Assembly: GCA_021831785.1 (NCBI GenBank)
Contig: JAKBMB010000027.1
Coordinates: 36,837-100,836 of the forward strand
Source: Deltaproteobacteria bacterium
GTDB lineage: Bacteria > Desulfobacterota > Binatia > Binatales > Binataceae
Direction: 5' to 3'
DNA: 64,000 nt
Numbering within the stretch: the stretch's first letter is position 1; each line of letters opens with the position of its first letter. Shown in pieces: positions 31,820 through 42,300 of the stretch. The notes beneath the pieces are model-generated. The model was given only the letters and a program-made list of their open reading frames with translations, did no database searches and was not told the DNA's origin. The position numbers and the translations under genes were made by a program.

Positions 31820-33044
31820 AGTTCTCGAAACGCCGCGACAATATCGGCGTCTCTGAATCCGCCAAACCCGGAGATTTTCTGTCTGCTAGGTTCGCGTCAG
31901 GCCGGGCGGCCATACGAAAGAGCGAAGGAACGCCCAACGTCCCTGAGCAGGCGATAGTCAAGTGCCACGGCCATCAGCGCATGAACTGTGGCCTTCGGAG
32001 CAAGCGGGATGCTTCGGCGCGAGCCGCTCGCGCCGAAGCAGACGCGATTTCCTGCTCCTTCCAGGCTTTCCCGTAAAGGTCACTAAAAGACCCCTCTCGA
32101 CCGACGCCCGCGACCGCGGCGCTGTCGCATACGCCCCGCCGGCGGACGGTCCAAACCACAAGACCTGCGGCATCGACCTGCTCAAGCATCTCGCGTCTGC
32201 CCATTGATAGCCTGTCCGATGCACGACGCTAATCTCAGAACTAGAACAGCAACGCGCCGCCAGTCAAACCCGGCCCGTGACGCTATCCCACTGGCTCCTA
32301 CGGTACTTTAGCATCTATTCGACTTTCCCGGACGCGGCTGCTGATCACGATTAACCCAACATTCCGCCCGGGCGATAGAAGTTACGGACTCGGTCTCCTG
32401 GCACGCGAAATTCTCAGGCCCGGCGGGTGCGCACGGCGGCTTGCTTCAAGGCGGCCAGGTCTGGCGCGGTCTTTGAGCCTTCCGGACAGAGCGGCTGGTG
32501 ATCGCCGATTGGGGAACTAATGCCCCACATTGTCCCCTGAATGCCCCACCGGCACGCGAATAAGCGCCGCTAATGGCGCCCTGTGCGGCGCCAAACGGCT
32601 GGCCTGAAAAATGCTTGGATGGGAGCCGAGCGAGACAATAAGGTCGCGCGTCGTGGGCTGCTGGCCGATCTGGCAAATGAGCGGTAGCCAAAGATTTGCC
32701 GCTCCCCAAAGATCGCAACAAGGAGCCTAGAAGCGCAAGAAGCCTTCGGTCAACGATGCCGGAAAGGCATGACTGAGGTAAGCCGTCCGGCGGATGGTAA
32801 AGGGTTCGGCCAGGGGCAACCGTAATCCGGGCACGCGTTGTGGTCGAGATACGCAGCGGGCGAGGTCGACGGGTGTTGAGGGTCGGGTGTCTTGGGTTCA
32901 AGTGGACGGGTAATCAAGCCGTTTCATCCGAGCATATGGCACGCTCTGGCGCCAACTCCCGGTCTTTGCGGGCCTCACGCCGTTCGGCCAATGCCGGAGC
33001 GACGATTTGAGTGCAGACGCTTTCAATAGGGGGCCATCAGAGCG
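31820..33044. other. 1.2-kb region without a supported gene
   Basis: No frame on either strand has family features or a convincing ribosome site. The stretch holds a perfect hairpin at 32010-32040 and a shorter GGCGCC palindrome pair near 32574-32593. It may be eroded sequence next to the integration site, or the upstream region of the porin cluster. Confidence 0.5.
32010..32040. repeat. perfect 14-bp inverted repeat hairpin
   Basis: TGCTTCGGCGCGAG and its exact complement CTCGCGCCGAAGCA are separated by three bases. No T-run follows on either strand, so it is not an obvious intrinsic terminator. It may be a REP-like element or protein site. Confidence 0.6.
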
Positions 33045-34700
33045 ATGAGCCGCAAGTCAAATATCCTGGGTATATCAGCGCTTGGCTACGTTTTGATAGC
33101 GCTTTTCCCGGCCGCGGCGCTGTCTCAAGAAGCCAAGAGTACGCCCGAGGCCGAGACGGCCGCCACGCAGAGCCTGCGGCGCGAGGTCCAACTGCTCAAG
33201 AAAAAGGAGGCCGACGAGCAACGCCGACTTCAAGCGCTTGAGCACAAGCTTGAGCAACTCGAGGGCGAGCTGAGCAAGGCCCACGCTCCGGCTGGCGCGG
33301 CCGTGGCGGCAGGCGCCGGCGTAGCCGCGGCCGGTGCCGGCGCCGGGGCCGCCGCCGCGACAAGCACCGCTGCAAGCAGTGCAGCGGCGGGAGCTGCCGG
33401 CACTCCTCCGGCGCCAACGGCACAATCACTGCAGCAGCAGATAAACAGCCTTAAGACGCAACTTGGTCAGGTAGCTCAAGGTGGCCCAAGCATCGGCAGC
33501 ATGCTCTCGAGCTATGTCGGCACTCATCACTTCACCTTGGTAGGCGACGCCGGTGCTGACTTCATCTTCGACCAGGGGCAGAACTTCGTCCACGCGACTG
33601 ACAACACCTACAATCTTAAGTTTGCACCCATCATGCTTTATCAGCTCACGCCCTGGATTCTGTTCGAAGGGACCATCAGCGGCCATCTGGGGATGACCTC
33701 CACGTTCTACACCTTGCCGGTGGATGACTTCCAGATCTTCCTCAATCCGTATTTAGAAGTGGTAGCCGGCATCTTCGACATGCCATTCGGCGAGTTCTAC
33801 GAAGATTACAGCGCGGTGTGGGTCAACCGCTTCGTTAGCACTCCCCTGCCGTATGGTGTCAATGCGCTGGTTCCACCCACCGAAATCGGCATCCAGATTC
33901 GCGGCGCGGTACAGTGGGGCGAGCCCGGCCAGAACGTGGACTACACGGCCTGGATGGGCAACGGCGCGACGTTCGCTAATTGTTCTCCAAGCGCCGCCGC
34001 CGGCTGCATCCTGCCTGGCGACCAGCTCAACGGTCAAACCAATCTGGCTTACCAGAGCAACGGCAGGGGCTACGGCGCGCGCCTGCGCTTTTATCCTTTG
34101 CCGTATAGCTCGGAGTGGGGATACCTTGAACTGGGCGCTTCGACTTACGACAGCCAGTACTTCAACAGCTTCTGGATGAATGCTTGGGGACTCGATTTCG
34201 TTTACTACTACAAAAACTTCCAAGCACGCGGCGAATATATGGAGATGTACCGCCAAATGCCCACCGGTTTAGGTCATGACAACGAAGAGGGCTGGTGGAT
34301 CGAGATGGGCTACTTTCTCAACGGCTTAAACCTGCCTTTGGCGAGCGACAACGTCAACTACATCTTCCAAAAGCTTGAGCCGATCATCCGCTTTTCCGGC
34401 GTCAACCAGCCTGCGGTGTTGTTCAATGAGACGCCTTATTCGGCTTTCGGAACTCCGGCGTATTCCTTCGGCTTCAACGGCTCGCCCGGGATCTTCGCGC
34501 CATACTCGCGTGAGCTTGCGGTGGGCATCGATTACTGGATTGCGCCCTCGATCGTATGGCAGACCGAGTTCGACGTCGAACTGCCCGGCAGGGGCGGCCT
34601 GTACTACAACTATCCTGGGGTTCCCGCGAATCAGGGCGTAGGCGTGGGGCCAACGCCTAACGACCGGGCGTTCCTTACACAGTTTGCGGTCGGCTTCTAG
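33045..34700 (+). CDS. outer-membrane porin-like protein with N-terminal coiled coil
   Basis: A 551-residue protein with signal peptide (LGYVLIALFPAAALSQ). A charged coiled coil follows (about 40-80, LKKKEADEQRRLQALEHKLE), then a low-complexity Ala/Gly stretch (85-125) and a second short coil. The barrel (about 150-551) alternates aromatic and polar residues, for example TYNLKFAPIMLYQLTPWILF, and ends with the outer-membrane C-terminal pattern TQFAVGF (final Phe). It heads a cluster of cytochromes and a cupredoxin, so it may serve a redox substrate or a periplasm-to-surface path. Exact function unknown. Confidence 0.8.
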   Translation: MSRKSNILGISALGYVLIALFPAAALSQEAKSTPEAETAATQSLRREVQLLKKKEADEQRRLQALEHKLEQLEGELSKAHAPAGAAVAAGAGVAAAGAGAGAAAATSTAASSAAAGAAGTPPAPTAQSLQQQINSLKTQLGQVAQGGPSIGSMLSSYVGTHHFTLVGDAGADFIFDQGQNFVHATDNTYNLKFAPIMLYQLTPWILFEGTISGHLGMTSTFYTLPVDDFQIFLNPYLEVVAGIFDMPFGEFYEDYSAVWVNRFVSTPLPYGVNALVPPTEIGIQIRGAVQWGEPGQNVDYTAWMGNGATFANCSPSAAAGCILPGDQLNGQTNLAYQSNGRGYGARLRFYPLPYSSEWGYLELGASTYDSQYFNSFWMNAWGLDFVYYYKNFQARGEYMEMYRQMPTGLGHDNEEGWWIEMGYFLNGLNLPLASDNVNYIFQKLEPIIRFSGVNQPAVLFNETPYSAFGTPAYSFGFNGSPGIFAPYSRELAVGIDYWIAPSIVWQTEFDVELPGRGGLYYNYPGVPANQGVGVGPTPNDRAFLTQFAVGF

Positions 34701-34724
34701 CCTAGGGCATGAGGAGCTAGCGGC

Positions 34725-35030
34725 GTGAAAAGAAGGCTATCGATAACCGGGCTGGCGATGGCGTTTGGCGCCCTCGTCGCGTCTTGCTCCCATATGCAGC
34801 CGGCCTCCGCGCCGCCGCAAACGATAAGCAAGGCCGAGCGCCGGGAGCTCTTCCGGCGAGGGGCCGAGCTTTGGCCGGTTAAGTGCATGCAATGCCACAA
34901 TGCTCGCCCTGGCTCAGAGTTCACTCCCGAGCAGTGGCAAATGATCCTGATGCACATGCGCACGTTGGCCAACCTGCCGCCGCAAGACGCGCAGGCGGTT
35001 TACGTCTATCTCCAGGGAGGCCGGCAGTAA
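34725..35030 (+). CDS. lipoprotein monoheme cytochrome c
   Basis: A 101-residue protein with a lipoprotein signal (AMAFGALVASC, lipobox Cys at about 21) and one heme motif, CMQCH, in WPVKCMQCHNARPGSEFTPE. A Met-rich segment MILMHMRTLANLPPQDAQAV may supply the distal ligand. It lies 24 bp after the porin gene and is probably co-transcribed. It is anchored to a membrane on the periplasmic side. Confidence 0.85.
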   Translation: MKRRLSITGLAMAFGALVASCSHMQPASAPPQTISKAERRELFRRGAELWPVKCMQCHNARPGSEFTPEQWQMILMHMRTLANLPPQDAQAVYVYLQGGRQ

Positions 35031-35276
35031 ATCGGTGGCGTCGTCTTGAAGGCATCTCTCAGCCTTCGAGCGCTCCGCGGCCCGGCGAACTGTAAGCGGC
35101 GCCGAGCATCGGAAAATCAGCCATAGCATTCAGGACACCGTGACAACGCCGCGCGGCGAAGCCTGGCAACCTTGAGCCGGCTGTTTCGTGGATCCCTTTT
35201 CGTGAATAATGACCCCAAGGGGAGCGTCCTAACCTTGGCGCAAGGGAACTAAACCAAAGGAGCGCATCGTCGGAAA

Positions 35277-35639
35277 ATGCATGCAAAGGGGATAGTTGGG
35301 ATGTTGGCAGTCTCCGCCCTGCTACTGGTACCGATCGGCGCGCAGGCGCTCGCGGCGGACATGGGCGCCGTTAAGGGCGACTACATGAACTTTTGCGCGC
35401 GATGCCACGGCGCGACCGGCCAGGGCGACGGCCCGGCGGCGGCCTCGCTGAGCCCGCGGCCGCGCAACTTCAGCGATTGCGCCACGATGAAAAAGATTTC
35501 CGACGATACGCTCTTTAAAGCGATCAAGAACGGCGGCGCCTCGGTCGGACTGAGCCCGAGCATGCCCGGATGGGGCACCGCTTTTGACGATGGCGAGATG
35601 AAAGACCTGGTGACCTTTATCCGGGGTTTTTGTCATTAG
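35277..35639 (+). CDS. monoheme class I cytochrome c
   Basis: A 120-residue exported protein: signal peptide (LAVSALLLVPIGAQALA), heme site YMNFCARCHGATGQGDGPAA, and a Met ligand candidate in SPSMPGWGTAFDDGE. It is a paralogue of the island protein at 22906-23274, with similar length and the shared ISDDTLFKAIKNGGASVGLS pattern. The 246-bp gap upstream, with AAAGGAG before the ATG, suggests its own promoter. It is probably the electron carrier for the neighbouring cupredoxin or a reductase. Confidence 0.92.
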   Translation: MHAKGIVGMLAVSALLLVPIGAQALAADMGAVKGDYMNFCARCHGATGQGDGPAAASLSPRPRNFSDCATMKKISDDTLFKAIKNGGASVGLSPSMPGWGTAFDDGEMKDLVTFIRGFCH

Positions 35640-35710
35640 AGCCCTACGAGCTTCGTTGGTCCGCTAGCGGGTGACAACGGATACCCGGCAGCCGGGGGAG
35701 AATAAAAACC

Positions 35711-36736
35711 GTGCAGCTATATCGCTTCAATCGTGATGGAGACGGCGCGTGCAAGAAGTCCGCGCCGGAGATCTTAACTCAGGCTCGGCCCACTAGACGG
35801 CATGCAGCAAGGACGTCGGCTCTTGATGATCGGCCACAAACTAAGCGGGCGCCTATCCTGCGCATGCTTGCGCAATGGCAGGCACCTGCGGTGCTTGTCT
35901 TAATCGGCTTATTGAGCGTGCCTAGGCCGGGTTGCGCGGAGGAGAAAACCTTCTCGCTTACGGCCGAAAACCGCCGGGTGGATATAGGCTCCGGGATGAC
36001 CTACGACGCGATGACCTACGATGGCACCGTGCCGGGCCCGGTGCTGCGCGTCCGCCAAGGCGACGACGTTACGATTGAGCTCACCAACCAGACCACCGAT
36101 GCCCACGGCATCAACGTGTACGCCGCTCAGATTGACCCCAAGCTTTTCGGCGAGACCTCGACGAAGAAGACCCGCTACCAGTTTCGCGCTGACGTCCCCG
36201 GCGTTTTCGATTATCACTGCAGCGCGTTCCCGGTGCTCGATCACGTCGCCGGCGGGATGTACGGAATGATGATCGTTGAACCGAAAGACGGCTGGCCGAA
36301 CGGCGATGCGCAAGAGGTCACTCTCGTCCAGAACGAGTTCTACGGCCTGGCCGATCCATACGGCCTCATTCGGCCCGACCATTCACAGATGGTCGCTGCG
36401 GATGCGAATTTTCTCGGCTTTAACGGCGGTGTGGCCAGGTATGACCTTCATAACCCCATACCGATCAAGGTCGGAAAGCTGGTACGCGTCTTCTTTGTCA
36501 ACGCCGGACCTAGTCTGGCCTCGACATTCGCCGTTAACGGCGCAATCTTCAGCACGGTCTACCGCGGCGGCAACCCGCAAGACGTGATGCACAATATAAA
36601 GACCCTTGAGGTCGGACCCGGTAATGGCGCGGTGTTCGAGTTCAAGGTAAACGATCCGGGCGACTACCAATTCGCCGATGGTTCGTTGTCGCACAGTTAC
36701 AAAGGCGCGCGAGGCATCTTCCGCGCCACGCGATAA
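35711..36736 (+). CDS. two-domain multicopper (NirK-like) protein lacking type-2 Cu ligands
   Basis: A 341-residue cupredoxin-fold protein resembling copper nitrite reductase. It has YDGTVPGPVLRVRQGDDVTI, then type-1 Cu ligands His132, Cys170, His178 and Met183 (DYHCSAFPVLDHVAGGM). In NirK the type-2 His lies five residues after the first type-1 His; here that position is Tyr137. The expected His of domain 2 near the C-terminus is also not evident (PGDYQFADGSLSHSYKGARG). It may therefore be an electron carrier, not an active nitrite reductase. GTG 35711 follows GGGGGAG; ATG 35864 just before the signal-like hydrophobic segment is the alternative. Confidence 0.8.
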   Translation: MQLYRFNRDGDGACKKSAPEILTQARPTRRHAARTSALDDRPQTKRAPILRMLAQWQAPAVLVLIGLLSVPRPGCAEEKTFSLTAENRRVDIGSGMTYDAMTYDGTVPGPVLRVRQGDDVTIELTNQTTDAHGINVYAAQIDPKLFGETSTKKTRYQFRADVPGVFDYHCSAFPVLDHVAGGMYGMMIVEPKDGWPNGDAQEVTLVQNEFYGLADPYGLIRPDHSQMVAADANFLGFNGGVARYDLHNPIPIKVGKLVRVFFVNAGPSLASTFAVNGAIFSTVYRGGNPQDVMHNIKTLEVGPGNGAVFEFKVNDPGDYQFADGSLSHSYKGARGIFRATR

Positions 36737-37124
36737 GCTCGACTTGCACGGCCGCCAGGCTTCTTTGCTTCTTCTCCTCACCGGACGAGAGTTGGAGCAA
36801 GGGACACCCTGGTGATTCTCGGGCCCAGCCGAGCCGCGCGCGGCGCAAAGCCTTTGCCCTTCAGATACCCAACCAACCGGGTTTCGCCACGCCGGCGACG
36901 CCCTGCCTCGACGGATTGACAAGCGAGATCGCGGGCAATAACATCGCGGCATCTATATTAGTGCACCCATAAAGAGCCGGAACAGAGCGGTCTTTCGGGC
37001 AGCCTAAAGCCGCGCTCCGACGACGCGCCGTTCACGCTTGGGGTGATCCGCCGGCTTTGGCTGCGGCCGGGGCTGATCTTCAGCCCGAGTTCTGTAGAAT
37101 CAAGGACGTCGGGAGACCTCAAGC
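36737..37124. other. intergenic before tRNA-Gln
   Basis: 388 bp without a supported gene. I see no strong hairpin. The promoter for the tRNA-Gln/prs unit may be here but I could not place it. Confidence 0.45.
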
Positions 37125-37197
37125 TGGGCGGTCGCCAAGCTGGTAAGGCACCAGGCTTTGGACCTGGCATTCGAAGGTTCGAATCCTTCCCGCCCAG
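37125..37197 (+). tRNA. tRNA-Gln (anticodon UUG)
   Basis: 73 nt. The acceptor TGGGCGG pairs with CCGCCCA and the D arm is GCCAAGCTGGTAAGGC. The anticodon stem-loop CCAGG-CTTTGGA-CCTGG gives anticodon TTG, and the T arm is GAAGGTTCGAATCCTTC. CCA is not encoded (CCC follows). Location just upstream of prs is shared with many delta-proteobacterial-type genomes. Confidence 0.95.
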
Positions 37198-37294
37198 CCC
37201 TGCGGCGGGCGGTAAGGGGCGGCGCGCACCGCGTCCGGCGAGCCGGAGCATCAGGCTTCGCGAACGTGTGCGAGACAATCGAGCTACTCACGTG

Positions 37295-38254
37295 ATGGCT
37301 GAGCGCGTTAAGGACGAGATAGAAATCTTTACCGGCACCTCGAATCCGGCCTTGGCTCGCGAGGTTTGCGAGAACCTGTCGATCAGCTTGGGCGCCGCCG
37401 AGGTCGGCCGGTTTTCTGACGGCGAGATAATGGTCGAGGTGCGCCAGAACGTACGGGGCGGTGACTGTTTCGTGCTCCAATCCATAAGCGGCTCGCCCAA
37501 CGACAGCCTGATGGAGCTGCTGTTGTTGACAGATGCGCTGCGGCGAGCCTCCGCCAAGCGAATCACGGCCGTGATTCCCTACTTTGGATACGCGCGTCAG
37601 GACCGCAAAGTCGCTCCGCGGGTACCGATAAGCGCCAAGCTGGTCGCCGATCTGGTCACCGTCTCGGGGGCTGCGCGGGTGCTAACGGTAGACCTGCATG
37701 CCGGGCAGATTCAGGGCTTTTTCAATATTCCGGTAGACAATCTCTATGCGATGCCGGTGTTAGTGAAGTACTTACGCCAGCGTGTCCAAGGGCGCAAGGT
37801 GACGGTCGTCTCGCCGGACGCCGGCGGCGTCGAGCGCGCGCGTGCGGCGGCCGGGCGCCTTAACGCCGGGCTGGCCATCATCGATAAGCGCAGGCGGCGC
37901 GCCAGTGAAGTCGCCGAGATGCAGTTGGTCGGCGAGGTTGAGGACACCGTCGCGGTGCTGGTCGATGACATCATCGATACCGGCGGCACGATAGCCGAGG
38001 CTGCTAGAGTAGTCGCCGGCGCGGGCGCCGCCGAGGTAATCGCCTGCGCCACTCATGCTATCTTCTCGGGTCCCGCTTGCCAGCGGCTCAAGCAGTCGAA
38101 CATCAGTGAGATAATCACCACCAATTCGGTGTCGCTTGCCGCCCCCATCAAGGCCGAGCTTCCCAATCTGCGCATCATTTCGGTCGCCGGTCTTCTGGCC
38201 GAGGCGATCCGGCGCATTCACGACGAAGAATCGGTAAGCGTGCTCTTTAACTAG
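37295..38254 (+). CDS. prs: ribose-phosphate pyrophosphokinase
   Basis: A 319-residue PRPP synthetase that makes PRPP from ribose-5-phosphate and ATP for nucleotide, His and Trp synthesis. Motifs: FSDGEIMVEVRQNVRG, the ATP/flexible region PYFGYARQDRK, DLHAGQIQGFF, SPDAGGVERARA and the PRPP-binding loop VLVDDIIDTGGT. ATG 37295 gives the usual length. The open frame extends upstream across the tRNA-Gln, which is clearly not coding. Confidence 0.97.
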   Translation: MAERVKDEIEIFTGTSNPALAREVCENLSISLGAAEVGRFSDGEIMVEVRQNVRGGDCFVLQSISGSPNDSLMELLLLTDALRRASAKRITAVIPYFGYARQDRKVAPRVPISAKLVADLVTVSGAARVLTVDLHAGQIQGFFNIPVDNLYAMPVLVKYLRQRVQGRKVTVVSPDAGGVERARAAAGRLNAGLAIIDKRRRRASEVAEMQLVGEVEDTVAVLVDDIIDTGGTIAEAARVVAGAGAAEVIACATHAIFSGPACQRLKQSNISEIITTNSVSLAAPIKAELPNLRIISVAGLLAEAIRRIHDEESVSVLFN

Positions 38255-38405
38255 TGGCCTGCGGCACTGACATCAGCGCAGCCGCGCCTTCGGAACTCTT
38301 AGGTCCGCGGCGGACTCGTCGATTGGATAAGTCGGTGATTTAGCGGTTGCGCTGACCGAGCTCTCGCCATGAGCGCCCGGCCGGCAGCCTTTTTGGGAGA
38401 CTGCA

Positions 38406-39113
38406 ATGGAAACTGTCGAGGTAATTTGCGATACGCGCGAAACCCGAACCAAGGGACAGTTGCGCGCTCTGCGACGCGCCGGGCGCGTGCCGGCGATTCT
38501 TTACGGCGCGCGGACCCAAGCGATGCCGGTGGTCATCTCCGGCACCGAGCTTAAGGCCCACTCCGGCGCAATTACGCACCAGCGCCTCATCCGGCTTCGG
38601 TCCGAAGCCGCCGAGCTCAACGATAAGTACGTCATCGTCAAGGAGCTTCAGCGCGCGCCGTTGAGCGGGGCCGTGATCCACGCCGACCTCTATGAGGTCG
38701 ACCTGAAAAAGCGCATCACGGTCGCCGTGCCGCTGCGCTTTACGGGCCGCGCTCAAGGCGTGATCGACGGCGGTATCCTGCAGCCGCTGCAGCGCGAGGT
38801 AGAGGTCGAATGTCTGCCGCTTGAAATTCCCGAGGTGATTGAAGTAGACGTAACCCCGCTCGGCGTTCACGATGTCATCCAGGTCTCGGAGCTCAAGCTG
38901 CCCGAGAACGTGAAGGTCGCTTCCGACAGCGATTACCCGGTCGTAACTGTCTTGCCGCCGACGGTGGTTGAAGCACCCGTGGCTCCGGCGGCCGAGGCTC
39001 AGGCCGAGGCCGAAGCGGGCGCCGCGGCTGCGCCTGCCGAAGGTGCGGCTGGAGAAGGCGCCGGTGGCGGAGCGGCCGAGGGCGGCAAGGAAGCAGGCGG
39101 CGGCAAAAATTAG
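38406..39113 (+). CDS. rplY: 50S ribosomal protein L25 (Ctc/TL5 form)
   Basis: A 235-residue long-form L25. The N-terminal 5S-rRNA-binding domain (RALRRAGRVPAILYGA) is followed by the TL5 domain (VAVPLRFTGRAQGVIDGGIL, VIEVDVTPLGVHDVIQVSEL). A low-complexity tail of Ala/Glu/Gly with a basic end starts at about residue 185. It follows prs as in many bacteria. The usual next gene pth is not found before dnaE. Confidence 0.95.
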   Translation: METVEVICDTRETRTKGQLRALRRAGRVPAILYGARTQAMPVVISGTELKAHSGAITHQRLIRLRSEAAELNDKYVIVKELQRAPLSGAVIHADLYEVDLKKRITVAVPLRFTGRAQGVIDGGILQPLQREVEVECLPLEIPEVIEVDVTPLGVHDVIQVSELKLPENVKVASDSDYPVVTVLPPTVVEAPVAPAAEAQAEAEAGAAAAPAEGAAGEGAGGGAAEGGKEAGGGKN

Positions 39114-39393
39114 ACTGGCTTGGGGTGCCAAAAGTCTTCCGGCTCCCGCCGGGACAAGCTCCATGGGCAGGCGGTTCGAGCGTCTCGAGCCGCAACGATG
39201 TGCTTGGGGCGGGCAGCGGGCCGTTGTGCAGGCGGGCCCAATCGCGTGCGGCTATGCCGCCGGCTCCGAGGCAGAGTTGGGGTCGTCGAATTGCGGCTGG
39301 TTTAGGGCGCCGGCCGGAGTCGAGAACAGCCGCGCATACCGTCGGGTGGCCTCAGGCGACCAGACAAGAGATGAGGAGTCGAGCGCTTAGATA
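39114..39393. other. intergenic between rplY and dnaE
   Basis: 280 bp with open but featureless frames. The peptidyl-tRNA hydrolase gene that often sits here is absent. A GATGAGGAG at 39370-39378 is the nearest ribosome-site-like sequence to dnaE. Confidence 0.5.
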
Positions 39394-42300
39394 ATGAGCT
39401 TCGCCCATCTGCACGTTCATACGCTCTACAGCTTGCTTGACGGCGCCAACAAGATCGATCCGTTGCTCGCGCACGCTCGCGAATGCGGCATCGAGGCGAT
39501 GGCGATCACCGATCATGGCAATCTCTTCGGCGCCGTGGAGTTCTACAAGAAGGCTCTGACTGCGGGCGTAAAGCCGATAATCGGATGCGAGGTGTATCTG
39601 GCGCCGGGCAAGCGAACCGAGCGCGCGCCGGTGGCCAAGGGCGACGACTTCGACGGCGGCGGCAACTACCATCTGATTTTGCTGGCGCAAAATCGCGACG
39701 GCTATCGCAACCTGTGCCGGCTGCTCACGCTGGCTTACAAGGAAGGCCTTTACTATAAGCCTCGCATCGACAAAGAGCTCCTGACCGAGCTTTCCGGCGG
39801 GCTAATCGCGCTCTCGGGATGCCTTTCGGGAGAGGTGATGCGCGCGCTCAGGGCTGACCGCTTCGACCGCGCCCTGGAGCTGGCGGCGCAATACTCCCGG
39901 ATATTTCCCGATCGCTTCTATCTGGAGCTTCAGGACAATCGGCTGCACTCGCCGTACAACGACCGGTTGAGCGAGATTGGCCGGCGCCTGGGCTTGCCGC
40001 TGGTGGCGACCAACGACTGCCATTATCTGCGCCGCGAGGACTCGCGCGCGCACGAGGTTCTGCTCTGCATCCAGACCGGCAAGACACTGGCCGACGACAC
40101 ACGCTGGCGGTTTGACACCGACGAGTTGTACGTCAAGACGCCCGAGGAGATGGCGGCCACGTTTGGCGCCGGTTCGGAGCCGATTCGAAATACCGTGGAA
40201 ATCGCGCGCCGAATCGATTTCGAGTTCGAGTTCGGACGCCCTAGGTTTCCGGTGTTCCAGCTCGAGGCCGGACAAACCGCGCAAGCCGTACTTCGCCGGC
40301 ACAGCGAGGACGGCCTTAAGCAACGGCTTTCGGAGGTGCGCGCCCGGCGCGGCGATTTCGATCAGACGCCGTACTTCGAGCGCCTGGCGCGCGAGCTGGC
40401 GGTGATCGACGAAATGGGATTCACCGGCTACATGCTGATCGTCGCCGACTTTATCGCCAATGCGCGCCAAAACGGCATCCCGGTCGGCCCGGGCCGCGGC
40501 TCGGTGGTCGGCAGCCTGGCCTCGTACGCGCTCGGGATCACCGAGCTTGATCCGATCGAACACGGGCTTTTGTTCGAGCGATGGCTTAATCCGGGGCGCC
40601 GCTCGATGCCCGATATCGACGTTGATTTTTGCTACGAACGCCGCGATGAAGTGCTGGACTACGTGCGCCAAAAATACGGCGCCGACCGCGTCGCGCAGAT
40701 CATCACCTTCGGCACCATCAAAGGCCGCCAGGCGATCCGCGACGTCGGCCGCGTGTTGGGCCTGTCGTTCGCCGAGACCGACAAGATCGTCAAGCTTTAC
40801 CCGGCGCCTAAGCAGGGGCGCGACTACCCCCTCGCCGACGCGCTGCGGCTTGAGCCGCGGCTTCGCGAAGAACGCGATCAGCATCCCGAGCTCTTCGACT
40901 ACGCGCTCAAGCTCGAGGGCCTCCTGCGCCACGCCTCGCGTCACGCCGCCGGCGTGGTCATCGCCGACAGCGACCTCTGCGACCTCGTACCGCTCTACGT
41001 CGATAAGGAAGCGGGCGGCGGAGGCCTGGCGATCACCCAGTATTCGATGAAGTGGGTGGAAGAGCTGGGGCTCATCAAATTCGATTTTCTGGCGCTCAAA
41101 AACCTCACGCTGATCAGCGACGTCGTCGCCCAGATTGCGGCCGGCGGGCGCTCTCCGCCCGACCTCAACCGGCTCAACTTCGACGACCCCGAAACCTACA
41201 AGTTGCTTTCGCGCGGCGACACGGTCGGCGTATTCCAGATGGAGAGTTCGGGCATGCGGCGCTTTCTGACCGAGCTCAAGCCGTCCAACTTCGAGGACGT
41301 TATCGCCGCCATCTCGCTGTTTCGCCCGGGGACGCTGGACGCCGGAATGGTCGAGCCGTTCATCCACCGCAAGCACGGCAAGGAGCCGGTGGAATATCCC
41401 CATCCGCTGGTAGAGCCGGTCTTGCGTGACACCTACGGCGTCATTCTCTACCAGGAGCAGGTGATGCGGGTCGCGCAAGCGCTGGCCGGCTATACGCTGG
41501 AGCAGGCCGACGTGCTGCGCGCGGCAATGGGCAAGAAACAGCTCGAAGCGATGGCGCGCGAACGCGAACGGTTCATCGAGGGCGCGATCAAGAATGGGGT
41601 CGGCCGCGAGTTGGCGCGCTCGATTTTCGAGCAGATCGAGACCTTCGCTTCCTACGGCTTCAATCGCTCCCACGCCGCGGCTTACGCGCTGACCACCTAC
41701 ACCACGGCCTACCTCAAGGCGCACTTCCCGCGCGAGTTCATGGCGGCGCTAACCTCGCTGGAGATGGACGACACTGCCAGGACCTATAAGAACATCGGCG
41801 CGCTGCGGGAGATGGGGATTCGAATCCTGCCCCCGGACATCAACCAGAGCGGGGTCAAGTTCACGGTTGACGGCGAGGCCATCCGCTTCGGGCTGGGCGC
41901 GGTACGCGGCGTCGGCGCCAAGACCGCCCAGGCAATTATCCGCGAGCGCCAGGTTAACGGCTCGTTCCCGGATCTTGCCGACTGCTGCTTAAGGCTCGGC
42001 GCGCAAACGCTCAACCGGCGCACGCTCGAGGCGCTGGTCAAGTGCGGCGCGTTCGACTCGACCGGAATCTTCCGCGCCGGCGCGATGGCGCAGCTCGATA
42101 GCCTGCTCAAGATGGCGCAGCGCAAGGACGATCCGCAGCATCGCAATCAGATGGGGCTTTTCGGACAAATTTCGCTCGCGCCCGCTATCGACGCGCCGGC
42201 CGGCGCGGCCGAATGGGGGGACAAGGCAAAGCTCAAGGCGGAAAAAGAGGCGCTGGGCTTCTATATTACGGCCCATCCCCTGGACAAGTACGAAGGCACG

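Noticed and set aside
32446..32901. 151-codon minus-strand frame
   Set aside because: Arg/Pro/Ser-rich composition without any recognisable segment; likely GC-driven chance.
32940..32960. Sigma54 promoter before the porin (TGGCACGCTCTGGCG)
   Set aside because: The -24 half fits, but the -12 half reads GGCG in place of TTGC and GG-N10-GC is not met.
37043..37294. N-terminal extension of PRPP synthetase
   Set aside because: The upstream part of the frame runs through the tRNA-Gln gene, and the family starts at MAERVKDEIEIF.
39802..41724. A 640-codon minus-strand frame inside dnaE
   Set aside because: It is antisense to a fully conserved polymerase and shows only codon-bias mirror composition.
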